Shown piece by piece: positions 1-7,758 of a stretch of 64,000 nucleotides of DNA (within the stretch, counting starts at the first letter, position 1; each line of letters starts with the position of its first letter). The DNA comes from Azospirillum sp. RU38E (GTDB lineage Bacteria; Pseudomonadota; Alphaproteobacteria; Azospirillales; Azospirillaceae), in assembly GCF_900188385.1 (NCBI RefSeq), contig NZ_FZOI01000006.1, positions 1 through 64,000 of the forward strand, given 5' to 3'. A program made the translations under genes and the position numbers. The notes below the pieces were generated by a model. That model worked only from the letters and a program-made list of their open reading frames with translations. It did not search any database and was not told where the DNA came from.

Positions 1-2035
1 GGAACTTCAACGCCGTCGTACCACCGACGGCACCGCCGAAGCTGACGGCACCCTTGCCGGCATCGGTCACCAGGGCGTAGCCGCCATTCACCGTGGAGGT
101 GAGGCGGATATCGTCACCGGCCGCACCAGCGCTGACAATGGCGCTGTCACCGGTGAGGGTGACCGGGCCACCCAGGCGGATAGACCCGCCCGTGGTGCTG
201 ACCAGATCGCCGGCCAGACGGACGTTGCCAGCATAATCCTGCTGCCCTGTCGTGGTGACGCTGCTGATAATCAGGCTGCTGCCATTCAGCGACAGGCCAG
301 AGAGGGCCTGCGCAGCACCGACCGCGCCAAGCGAGACGCTGCCGGCACCGGCATCGACCAGCAGGAAGCCGGGGCCATTGGTGCCGTTGCTCACCGTCAC
401 ATTGTCGGCCGCGCCGCCGGCGGTGACGATGCCGGCCAGACCGCTGACCGACAGGGCGCCGGTGATGCCGATGGCGCCGTTGCCGCTGCCGACCAGATTG
501 CCGGCCAGGCTGAGGTCACCCTGATAGGATTGCGCGCCGCTGGTGGTGACCGTCACGCCGCTGGCCACGCTGATGGAACCGGTGCCGGGGTCGCGCTGTG
601 CGGCGAGTGCGGCGGGATCATTGGCCAGCACCGACAAGCCGCCCTTCAGCGTCACATCGGCATTCAGCGCCACCGAGCGACCGGCCCGCAGCGTCAGATC
701 ACCGGCCCCGGCATTGGCCGAGGCATTCACCGCCGCATTGACACTGATATCATTATTGGCCTGCAGCACCAGATTGGCACCGTTCAGCGCCGCCACCACG
801 GAAGCAGCGCTCAGCGTGGCGTCAGACCCGGCATTCTCCCCAAAGCCGTCATTGCCGGCCACATCGCTGCTGCCCGTGGCGGCCACGATGATGTTCTTGG
901 GGTCCAGCAGCAGGGTGCCCTTGACGCCGCTCTCTGCCGTCAGGTCGGTATTGCCTTGATAGGAAAGCGTACCGGCAGAGGAAACCTCTGCATTGCCGCC
1001 CTGCCCTGCCCCCGCTCCCTTGGCGCTGATGTTGCCGGCAAAGCGCGTCTGTTCGGCCGACATCAAGGTGACATGGCCGCCGCTGCCATTCTCTGTGGCG
1101 TCGGCGCGCAGGATGGCCGTGGCGGTCACATCCAGCCGGCTGGTCTGGGCGCTGCCCACCTGGATGTTGCCGCCACCCGCCGGCCCGCTGGCATCCAGCG
1201 TACCGGAAACGGCGATGGCACCCTGGCCGCCATCCAGCACAATGTCGCCGCCATCCCGATAGGCGCCGCGCGCTTCCACCACGCCGGTCATGTCGATGAC
1301 ATTATCCACCACCCGCGCCGCCGTGGCGGCGGACAGCAGCACGGTGGCGCCGCTGATGCGGCCGGCCTGTTCCAGCTTCGCCCCATCGACGGCACTGCCG
1401 GCATCAAAGCTGATCAGCCCGTCGCCCGCCAGGTCCAGCGTGAAGCGCTGTGCCGCACCCAGGGAAACCGTGCCCAGTTCGGCCGTGATGGTGCCGCCGT
1501 TGCGCACATGCGGGGCCACCAGGGCCACCAGGCCGGCATTGATGCGGCCTTCATTGACCACTGCGGCCCCGGCCAGCGGGGAGGCGATATCGAACCGGTA
1601 ATCCCCGGCCAGGAATTTCTGATTATCGATATTGGCGGTGGTGGCCACCAGCCCGGCCACATCCACCTGTGCCCCGGCACCGAACAGGATGCCATTGGGG
1701 TTGATCAGGAAAATCTGCCCATTGGCCGTCAGCTGGCCATTCAGCACGGAGGCCTGATCGCCGGTGACCCGGTTCAGCGCGATGGCGCCGCTGCCGGGCT
1801 GGATGAAGCGCGTCACCTCACCCTGGGCGATGCCGAAGCTGCGCCAGTCGATGATGGCCTTGTCGCTGCCCTGCGTCACCTCCAGCACCGGGCCGGTGCT
1901 GGCGAAGCCGACGCTGCCATGCACAATGGTGGGATCGGTGGGGTTGGCACCGGCGGGCATGGCCAGGGCCAGAACACCGGTGAGGGCGGAACCGGCCAGC
2001 AGACGGCGGCGGCTGGAGAGCATGTCACGGACCAT
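1..2035 (-). CDS. TpsA-type filamentous haemagglutinin N-terminal domain protein (partial, C-terminus beyond window)
   Basis: This is the exported partner of a two-partner secretion system, expected to cross the outer membrane through the TpsB pore encoded just upstream and to fold as a long beta-helix on or off the cell surface. The minus-strand frame stays open from the ATG at 2035 to the left edge, about 678 residues. It begins with a twin-arginine-like leader (SSRRRLLAGS, then a hydrophobic run to PAGA). The haemagglutinin-activity domain follows (roughly residues 30-150) with the hallmark FLINPNGILFGAGA. After that come Gly/Ala/Ser/Asn/Val-rich imperfect repeats typical of beta-helix passengers. 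The start is supported by GGGGGA about 8 nt upstream, and it lies 32 nt after the tpsB stop, so the two are probably co-transcribed. Adhesin, cytolysin or haem-binding roles cannot be told apart because the C-terminus is missing. Confidence 0.85.
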   Translation of the reverse strand, partial: MVRDMLSSRRRLLAGSALTGVLALAMPAGANPTDPTIVHGSVGFASTGPVLEVTQGSDKAIIDWRSFGIAQGEVTRFIQPGSGAIALNRVTGDQASVLNGQLTANGQIFLINPNGILFGAGAQVDVAGLVATTANIDNQKFLAGDYRFDIASPLAGAAVVNEGRINAGLVALVAPHVRNGGTITAELGTVSLGAAQRFTLDLAGDGLISFDAGSAVDGAKLEQAGRISGATVLLSAATAARVVDNVIDMTGVVEARGAYRDGGDIVLDGGQGAIAVSGTLDASGPAGGGNIQVGSAQTSRLDVTATAILRADATENGSGGHVTLMSAEQTRFAGNISAKGAGAGQGGNAEVSSAGTLSYQGNTDLTAESGVKGTLLLDPKNIIVAATGSSDVAGNDGFGENAGSDATLSAASVVAALNGANLVLQANNDISVNAAVNASANAGAGDLTLRAGRSVALNADVTLKGGLSVLANDPAALAAQRDPGTGSISVASGVTVTTSGAQSYQGDLSLAGNLVGSGNGAIGITGALSVSGLAGIVTAGGAADNVTVSNGTNGPGFLLVDAGAGSVSLGAVGAAQALSGLSLNGSSLIISSVTTTGQQDYAGNVRLAGDLVSTTGGSIRLGGPVTLTGDSAIVSAGAAGDDIRLTSTVNGGYALVTDAGKGAVSFGGAVGGTTALKF

Positions 2036-2067
2036 GGGATGTTCCCCCTGATTAAGGCGCCGACGGA

Positions 2068-3780
2068 TCAGAAGCGGGCGGTAAAGGCGGCGAAGAAGCG
2101 GGCGGCACGGTCGCCCTTGGTCGCCACATCGCGGCGCAGGGGCTTGGCCACCTGCAGGTCGGCGGACAGATTGTCCGTCAGGTTGGCGCGCAGGCCACCC
2201 CCGATGGAGGCCAGCTCCACCCCGTCCAGCAGCGTCACCGGGTCATCGTTCCAGACCTTGCCATGATCATAGAAACCATAAAGCTGCAGGGTCGGCCCGG
2301 CGCGGAGCGGCACGGCGTAACGCAGTTCCAGCGAGCCGGCGACGCCCTCATCGCCTGACAATTCGCCATCATCGAAGCCGCGCCCGAAGGTGGCCCCGCC
2401 CAGCTTGAATTCCTCCGACGCCAGCAGCGCCTTGTCGGCGATCTGCGCCGACAGCGCGATGCGGGCGGTGAAGGGGCCGGATATCACCTGCACCCGTTCG
2501 GCATCCAGCGCCATACGGGTGAATTCAGCCGAACCGGCGGCGCGGGATTTGTTGGGGGCCGTATCGCTGGTGGCGTTGAAGACATCCAGCCCGCGCACCA
2601 CCCGCAGCGCCAGATGGTTGCTGCCGCCCAACCGGTCGACCGAGCGGAAATCAGCACCGAGCGATAGGGTGCGCACCGTATCGGCGGCAAAGCGCTGGCC
2701 GAAGAAATTGGTCCGCGTCTCATAAGCGCTGAATTCGCCTTCCAGCACCAGCGTTTGCGCCCGGCTGCGCAGCAGCGGATGGGCGGCGTGCAGGCTGAGG
2801 CTGTTGGCGCGGGTCGACACGTCCAGCGGGGCCAGCGTGTAACCCGGCTGGCCCCGCTGCACCCCGGCGCGGATGCCCAACACGGTGCCTTCAGTGCCGA
2901 CCAACTGATCAAAACCCAGCGTCAGGCCCTGCTGATCGTCTGTATCGCGGAGCGCTGTAACGCCACTGATCAGGAAACGGCCGCCATCGCTGGCCCCGTT
3001 GAAGACGGCACCGGCCAGCAGGCGCCAGGGGCCGGTATATTCCGACCCGCGATTATCGATGCTGGCATAGGCCTGCACCGGATCATGTTCCAGCTTCACC
3101 GTCAGCACCGATCCGCCGGTCTGGCCAGGGGCCGGCGACAGCACGGCACGGGCGCGCACGCCCGGCAGATCATTGGCCAGCAGAAGCTGGCGTTCCAGAT
3201 CATGGATGTTCACCGGCTGCTTGGCAGCAGTCAGCCGGTCCAGATAGGCCTGGATACGATCCTTATGCGGGCCGGCATCACCTTCCACCACGGTGCGGGC
3301 GATGAAGCCTTCAACGATGCGGATGGTGGCGGTGCCATCGCTGATCCGCTGCGCCGGCACCACGGCGCGGGTCAGCACCCAGCCGGCTTCGCGGTAGCGC
3401 GCGGTGATGGCATCGGCGGTGGTGAACAGGTCGGCCAGGGTGATCGGCCGGCCGGTGATGCCCCGCGTCAGATCATCAAAGGCACCGGGGCCGAACACCC
3501 CTGCCCCTTCAATCACCACGCGGTTCAGCGTCAGCGGCATGGTGGCGGCCCCGGTAACGGGGGCACTGCCGGGGGCCGGCGCAATCTCGATCCCGCCCTG
3601 GCTGGGGGCCGCGGGCGGCAGCGTCGGCGTCAGATCCGGCCGGCGGGGCTCCGCCGCTGATGGCAGGCTCTGCTGCGCCAGGGCCGGCCCGGCCAGGGCC
3701 AGCAGCACCAGCATGGCCGTGCCGGCCGTCAGCCGATGAACCGCATTACGCGAACGCCGCGAAGAGATCGTGATGCCCAT
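2068..3780 (-). CDS. ShlB/FhaC/HecB-family two-partner secretion transporter (TpsB)
   Basis: An Omp85-superfamily outer-membrane pore that recognises the TPS domain of its partner and exports it. The protein, about 570 aa, has a signal peptide (basic start, LVLLALAGPALAQQ). A proline-rich linker follows, then POTRA-like domains (for example LNRVVIEGAGVFGPGAFDDL and the segment around IRIVEGFIARTVVEGDAG), then a C-terminal beta-barrel ending in aromatic F (FFAAFTARF). Length is normal for the family. I start at the ATG at 3780 (MGITISSRRS), which places the leader directly at the N-terminus. An upstream in-frame ATG at 3822 would add 14 residues in front of it. tpsA follows after 32 nt. Confidence 0.88.
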   Translation of the reverse strand: MGITISSRRSRNAVHRLTAGTAMLVLLALAGPALAQQSLPSAAEPRRPDLTPTLPPAAPSQGGIEIAPAPGSAPVTGAATMPLTLNRVVIEGAGVFGPGAFDDLTRGITGRPITLADLFTTADAITARYREAGWVLTRAVVPAQRISDGTATIRIVEGFIARTVVEGDAGPHKDRIQAYLDRLTAAKQPVNIHDLERQLLLANDLPGVRARAVLSPAPGQTGGSVLTVKLEHDPVQAYASIDNRGSEYTGPWRLLAGAVFNGASDGGRFLISGVTALRDTDDQQGLTLGFDQLVGTEGTVLGIRAGVQRGQPGYTLAPLDVSTRANSLSLHAAHPLLRSRAQTLVLEGEFSAYETRTNFFGQRFAADTVRTLSLGADFRSVDRLGGSNHLALRVVRGLDVFNATSDTAPNKSRAAGSAEFTRMALDAERVQVISGPFTARIALSAQIADKALLASEEFKLGGATFGRGFDDGELSGDEGVAGSLELRYAVPLRAGPTLQLYGFYDHGKVWNDDPVTLLDGVELASIGGGLRANLTDNLSADLQVAKPLRRDVATKGDRAARFFAAFTARF

Positions 3781-4158
3781 GGTGGCCGCCAACCTTCCCT
3801 GGTTTTGCAATGGCCGGTCCACCCGTTTTGGCAGGGGAACCAGCCGCTTATGTCACCGGAATATGCAAAAGAATGTTCAACCAGCATCGGAGCCGAGCTG
3901 GACAGAGAAACAGCCACCGCTTCTAACCATCTTTTGTTACGGATTGATGTGAAAGAAACCGCGATGCGTCGAAAGGCAAAAATTGATATTGATAATCATT
4001 CTTATATTTTGTGCTGATATAGAATCGGCAAACTCAGTAGAATTGACACATAATATTCACATATTCCCAAAATTATCGTCGTCTTGATTGGTGTAGTTGA
4101 TGCCGTCCCCGCGACATCGCGTCAACCGGCCTTTCCAACAGACCAGGGAGCACAGTCC
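3781..4158. promoter_or_regulatory. Divergent regulatory region between tpsB and phoX, AT-rich
   Basis: This region separates the divergently transcribed tpsB and phoX and is clearly AT-richer than its surroundings between about 3930 and 4085. It must contain the promoters of both genes. I see no convincing small gene; the short plus-strand frames across it lack coding character. A Fur-box-like sequence (listed separately) sits in the middle. Confidence 0.5.
3985..4003. promoter_or_regulatory. Fur-box-like operator
   Basis: The 19-mer GATATTGATAATCATTCTT matches the classical Fur box GATAATGATAATCATTATC at 16 of 19 positions, including the whole central TGATAATCATT. It lies 205 bp upstream of the chosen tpsB start and 156 bp upstream of the chosen phoX start, so it could control either. 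Iron control of a two-partner secretion system is known for haemophore-type systems such as HxuBA. Assignment to Fur is inference from similarity only. Confidence 0.5.
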
Positions 4159-6219
4159 GTGAGCCAGATCGATACCCCCGAAATCGACCGCGACAATCTT
4201 GAAGAACGTGGCATCGGCGCGGACCAGACCTTTGACAAGGTGTTGGAAGCCAGCATCGGCCGCCGTAACTTTCTGCGCAGCGGCGCTGTTGCCGGTGCCG
4301 CCCTGTCCGCTTCCGGCATTTTCCTGACCGGCAATGAAGCCAAGGCCGCCGCCGCCGATCTGTCCTTCACCTCCATCGGTGAAAGCAAGGCCGACAAGGT
4401 GGTGGTGCCCGCCGGTTACGAAGCCAATACCCTGATCCGCTGGGGCGACCCGCTGTTCCCCGGGATGCCGGCCTTCGACCCGCTGAACCAGACCCCGGCC
4501 GACCAGGCCAAGCGTTTCGGCTTCAATTGCGACATGGTCGCCATGTTCCCGGAACGGTTCGGCGCCCCGGCCAAGATCGGCCGCCTGCCCTATCCGTCCT
4601 ATATCATGTGCGTGAACCACGAATATACCCGTGGCTCCTACATGTTTGAAAACTATACCGGTTCGGAAGTCCAGGCCCTGACCGAGATCGAAGCCCACGG
4701 CTTCAGCGTCGTCAATGTCCGCGTGCTGAACGGCCGCTGGAGCTATGACGTCACCTCCCCCTATAACCGCCGCGTCACCGGTACCACGCCGATGCAGGTC
4801 ACCGGTCCCGTTGCCGGCCATGACAAGCTGAAGACCCCGGCCGACCCGACCGGTACCCTGGTGCTGGGCACCTTCAATAACTGCGCCGGTGGCTTCACCC
4901 CCTGGGGCACCTATCTGTCGGCGGAAGAGAATTTCGACCAGTATTTCGCCAACCGTTCCAAGATCACCGATGCCAAGATCGCCCTGGATCACCAGGATTA
5001 CACGATCCCCAGCACCAGCAGCAGCAATGGCTGGGAAAAGCATGTCGCCCGTTTCGACTGCGGCAAGCCGGAAGGCGTGAACGAGCCGTATCGTTTCGGC
5101 TGGATCGTCGAGATCGACCCCTACGACCCGACCTCCACCCCGAAGAAGCGCACCGCCATGGGCCGCTTCAAGCATGAAGCCGCCACCATCGCCCTGACGC
5201 GCGGCACCAACACGGTGACGGCCTATTCCGGCTGCGACACCACCTTTGAATATGTCTACAAGTTCGTGTCGGCCGGCACCTACACGCCGGGCAACCGCGC
5301 CGCCAACATGAACCTGCTGGAAAACGGCAAGCTGTACGCCGCCCGTTTCAATGCCGACGGCACCGGTGTCTGGCTGCCGCTGGACCTGAACGACGCCGTT
5401 TCCGGCCCGAAGCTGGCCGCCTCCACCTATCCCGATGGCAGCCGCCGCTTCCAGACCCAGGCCGATGTGCTGCTGAACAGCCGCCGCGCCGGTGACGCTG
5501 TGGGCGCCACCCCGATGGACCGGCCGGAAGACCTGCAGGCCACCGTGGATGATGATTTCTACGGCAATGGCAAGATGTACATCGTGCTGACCAACAACAG
5601 CAGCCGTCAGGCCGCCAGCAGCACCGCCAATTACACCAGCAGCGCCCGCGCCGGTGCTGGCCGTGCCGTGCCGGCCAAGGCCGATGCGGCCAACCCGCGC
5701 GGCCCGAACCGCACCGGTCACATCATCGAAGTGACCGAAGCCAACAATGACCATGCCGCCACCAGCTTCACCTGGCGTATCTTCCTGCTGGCCGGCGACC
5801 CGGCGGCCGGTGCGACGGCCGTTGACAATATCTCCCTGAACGGCATCTCCACCTTCACCGGTGACCGTTTCGGCTCCCCGGACAACATCACCTTCGACAA
5901 TAGCGGCAATATCTGGATCGCCACCGACGGCACGCCCTCCAGCTACCCGTTCAATGACGGTCTCTATGCCGCCCCGCTGAACGTGCCGGCCGGCCAGCCG
6001 GTGCCGGTGAAGCGCTTCCTGGCGGTGCCGGCCGGTGCCGAATGCTGCGGCCCGCTGCTGTCGCCGGACAATAGCTCCCTGTTCGTCGCCGTGCAGCATC
6101 CGGGCGAGGATTCCGCCGGCCTCTATTCCAACACCCAGTCCAAGTGGCCGGATGGTGAATATCCCCGTCCGTCCGTGGTGTGGGTCCGCCGCACCGATGG
6201 CGGCCGCATCGGTTCGTAA
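4159..6219 (+). CDS. phoX: PhoX-family alkaline phosphatase (DUF839), TAT-exported
   Basis: PhoX enzymes are periplasmic, Ca/Fe-dependent phosphatases that release phosphate from organic phosphoesters. The protein (about 686 aa) has a twin-arginine signal (GRRNFLRSGAVAGAALSASG) after an N-terminal extension, which is typical of PhoX. It has the DUF839 features FNNCAGGFTPWGTYLSAEEN, GRFKHEAATIAL, YVYKFVSAGTY and a C-terminal SPDNITFDNSGNIWIATDG segment. I start at GTG 4159 because AGGGAG sits 8 nt upstream; a TTG at 4084 is in frame but lacks a ribosome binding site. It appears monocistronic and is followed by a strong stem-loop. No Pho box was identified with confidence. Confidence 0.9.
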   Translation: MSQIDTPEIDRDNLEERGIGADQTFDKVLEASIGRRNFLRSGAVAGAALSASGIFLTGNEAKAAAADLSFTSIGESKADKVVVPAGYEANTLIRWGDPLFPGMPAFDPLNQTPADQAKRFGFNCDMVAMFPERFGAPAKIGRLPYPSYIMCVNHEYTRGSYMFENYTGSEVQALTEIEAHGFSVVNVRVLNGRWSYDVTSPYNRRVTGTTPMQVTGPVAGHDKLKTPADPTGTLVLGTFNNCAGGFTPWGTYLSAEENFDQYFANRSKITDAKIALDHQDYTIPSTSSSNGWEKHVARFDCGKPEGVNEPYRFGWIVEIDPYDPTSTPKKRTAMGRFKHEAATIALTRGTNTVTAYSGCDTTFEYVYKFVSAGTYTPGNRAANMNLLENGKLYAARFNADGTGVWLPLDLNDAVSGPKLAASTYPDGSRRFQTQADVLLNSRRAGDAVGATPMDRPEDLQATVDDDFYGNGKMYIVLTNNSSRQAASSTANYTSSARAGAGRAVPAKADAANPRGPNRTGHIIEVTEANNDHAATSFTWRIFLLAGDPAAGATAVDNISLNGISTFTGDRFGSPDNITFDNSGNIWIATDGTPSSYPFNDGLYAAPLNVPAGQPVPVKRFLAVPAGAECCGPLLSPDNSSLFVAVQHPGEDSAGLYSNTQSKWPDGEYPRPSVVWVRRTDGGRIGS

Positions 6220-6227
6220 TATCCGTA

Positions 6228-6262
6228 ACTGGAAATCTTGACCACCGGTCAAGATTTCCAGT
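6228..6262. terminator. Stem-loop after phoX
   Basis: A 16-bp perfect inverted repeat (CTGGAAATCTTGACC / GGTCAAGATTTCCAG plus one A-T pair) with a 3-nt loop begins 8 nt after the phoX stop. There is no T-tract, so it may act as an mRNA-stabilising or factor-assisted terminator rather than a classical intrinsic one. Confidence 0.55.
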
Positions 6263-6410
6263 ACCTCCGGCACCAGCACCAATACATGTGGGCAGCGGCG
6301 ATTGAGGGCCGTGATCAGAACCGACAGTGAACTGATGGTGTGGATGCCCCTTCACCGGGGCATGGTTGGTTTCCAGGTTAAGGTTTCCGACGGGCGTCAC
6401 ACTGGAGGTC

Positions 6411-6479
6411 ATGATAGGGGCGACATATTTGCTGGCGATCGACCTGGGCAAGCGGCAATTCCAGGTCTGCGGGACGGAC
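6411..6479 (+). pseudogene. IS110-family transposase, N-terminal remnant
   Basis: The frame opens at ATG 6411 behind CTGGAGG and reads MIGATYLLAIDLGKRQFQVC. This is the start of the RuvC/DEDD-like domain of IS110-family transposases (compare xIGxDLGKxxFxVxG). Coding similarity stops after about 23 residues, exactly where an 18-bp hairpin begins, and the frame then terminates. The preceding 110 bp (6302-6410, with GATGCCCCTTCACCGGGGCAT as a small hairpin) looks like the non-coding left end of the element. The rest of the transposase is absent, so it cannot be active. Confidence 0.6.
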
Positions 6480-6482
6480 GTT

Positions 6483-6524
6483 ATACCACCCCGCCTAAAG
6501 CTTGACCTTTAGGCGGGGTGGTAT
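6483..6524. repeat. 18-bp perfect hairpin at an IS/IS junction (copy of a dispersed element)
   Basis: The arms at 6483-6500 and 6507-6524 are perfectly complementary over 18 bp (core CCACCCCGCCTAAAG) around the loop CTTGAC. The same core and loop recur at 18856-18886 next to a longer conserved element. Here only the hairpin is present, placed exactly between the IS110 remnant and the truncated IS1182-type transposase. Confidence 0.75.
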
Positions 6525-7110
6525 TAGTCTTCTTCGCGTCCTTCGCCGGCTGCGGCGGCAGGCCATCGCCCTGATCTTCCCCGCTTTCCTGCGGATTGAC
6601 GGTCTCAACGGCGTCGACATGGCGCCGCGCGATGGCATCCCAGCTGACATTGGCCCGGATCAACGAACTGTCGATATGGACGATCTCGCCTTTGGCGATC
6701 CGGGCGGCGATACAAGATTGCCCGGTACGCACGAAAATCTGCCGGAACCGATCTGCTCCCCAGCGCTGGCGGATATGGTGGCTGCTCAGGCTTGAATGAT
6801 CCGGCAATGGCTCATGCAGCCCATAGCCGATGAACCAGCGGATCGCCAGATTGACCTGTGCCTCCCGCATCAGCCGCCGGTCGTGAACGATGCCCAGCAG
6901 CATCCCAGCCAGCATCAACCGAACCGCAACCTCCGGCGCAATCCCGGGGCGGCCCGTCTGAGCGCTGTAAAGATCGGCGACCTCCGCCTCAAGCCAACCC
7001 AGATCGAGAACCTTGTCTACCCGAACAAGCACAGGGTCCGCAGGCACCAGATCCCGCAGCCACCCCGACACAAACAGCTCAGGCTGACGACGATCCTTCT
7101 GTCCCAACAT
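6484..7110 (-). pseudogene. IS1182/IS5-like transposase, C-terminally truncated
   Basis: The N-terminal half resembles IS1182-type transposases: DLVPADPVLVRVDKVLDLGW, GRPGIAPEVAVRLMLAGMLL, REAQVNLAIRWFIGYGL and PDHSSLSSHHIRQRWG, then a DDE-type first aspartate in IVHIDSSLIRANVSW. Full-length relatives are roughly 450-500 aa; this one stops at about 209 aa. Its last residues (NTTPPKGQALGGVV) come from the hairpin rather than the transposase. The two later catalytic residues are therefore missing and it should be inactive. The end is taken at the stop inside the hairpin. Confidence 0.75.
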
Positions 7111-7568
7111 GGCGATGCCTCCCGTGACATCGCCATCGAATCAAAATGTTAGAGCGGATCGCGGAAAAGCGGAATCGCTTTGGAGCGTGAATCCGCTCGC
7201 TGAACAAGGACTTAGAGCCGGGTGTGTTTCCATTTAAACGCACCCGGCTCTAGGAATTTTCAACAGGCCCGGGGGATCGCCGCCTGATCCTACCCGTGCC
7301 CCTTGCCGGCCCTGCCTGTCATAAAGCCCCAGGGCGGCCCGGGGCAGGCGAAAGCTGCCCAGCTGGCTGGGTGCGGCTTCATCGCTGCACGGTGCCTGCG
7401 CCCAAATGGCCATGGTCACGGTTTCAGCCAGGCGCAGGGCTGGCAGGATAGCGGGCGGCATCGCCCTCTTTATGGGTTCTTTATACCGGCCCCCTGAAAC
7501 CCGTCTGGAGCCCTTACGCCCCCTCGGCGCACCCTGTGCACTGCAACAACCGCTTTGCGGGGGAACCT
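7111..7568. other. Intergenic region between IS remnant and kdp operon
   Basis: About 460 bp with no gene I can support. It must hold the kdp promoter. A strong stem-loop at 7213-7252 is listed separately. A 75-codon minus-strand frame (7234-7461) has no recognisable family and its end lies in the hairpin; at best it is a gene remnant. Confidence 0.5.
7213..7252. terminator. 17-bp stem-loop, possible bidirectional terminator
   Basis: TAGAGCCGGGTG pairs with CACCCGGCTCTA and the pairing continues inward (one G-T wobble) to a loop CCATTT. Plus-strand sequence after the stem is GGAATTTT. It insulates the IS remnant from the kdp operon. It may also be the end of a mobile element, since it sits just outside the transposase remnant. 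Confidence 0.5.
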
Positions 7569-7652
7569 ATGCTCGACCTCGTCTTCCTGGGCGCCATTCT
7601 GGCGGCCTTCGCCCTGTTTGCCGGCCTGACCTATGGCTGCGACCGGCTTTAA
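7569..7652 (+). CDS. 27-aa membrane peptide heading the kdp operon
   Basis: A single-pass hydrophobic peptide (MLDLVFLGAILAAFALFAGL, then a short polar tail CDRL) with a good ribosome binding site (GGGGGAAC, then ATG). It lies 12 nt before kdpF and so is almost certainly the first gene of the operon. From memory, similar short peptides ending in CDRL/CDRI precede kdpF in other Proteobacteria. A role as an accessory subunit of the Kdp complex is inference. It is easily missed because of its length. Confidence 0.6.
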   Translation: MLDLVFLGAILAAFALFAGLTYGCDRL

Positions 7653-7664
7653 AGGGGGGACATC

Positions 7665-7754
7665 ATGGCTTTCGATCTGATTGCCGGCGGCCTGGTGGCT
7701 GCCGGCCTGTTGGCCTATCTGGTCTATGCGCTGCTGCGCCCGGAGGCGTTTTGA
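7665..7754 (+). CDS. kdpF: Potassium-transporting ATPase subunit KdpF
   Basis: A 29-aa single-pass membrane peptide, the same length as E. coli KdpF and with the same ending pattern: [13 protein letters not shown] here, GYLVYALINAEAF in E. coli. KdpF stabilises the KdpABC complex through lipid-like contacts in the membrane. GGGGGGA precedes the ATG at 7665, and kdpA begins 4 nt after the stop. Confidence 0.88.
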   Translation: MAFDLIAGGLVAAGLLAYLVYALLRPEAF

Positions 7755-7758
7755 CATC

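Noticed and set aside
530-2266. Long plus-strand open frame (578 codons) at the left end
   Set aside because: It is antisense to tpsA and the end of tpsB, which have clear domain signatures, leader peptide and ribosome binding site. Long antisense frames are expected in GC-rich DNA with strong third-position bias.
3736-4017. Small plus-strand ORF across the tpsB/phoX spacer
   Set aside because: It overlaps the tpsB 5' end and the Fur-box-like site, has no ribosome binding site and no recognisable pattern.
4057-6282. Long minus-strand open frame (741 codons) antisense to phoX
   Set aside because: Its composition is Gly/Ala/Gln/His-rich with no family pattern, whereas the opposite strand encodes a full PhoX protein.
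7234-7461. 75-codon minus-strand ORF between the IS remnant and kdp
   Set aside because: No family pattern and its end lies in a hairpin; a degraded gene fragment is possible but cannot be supported.
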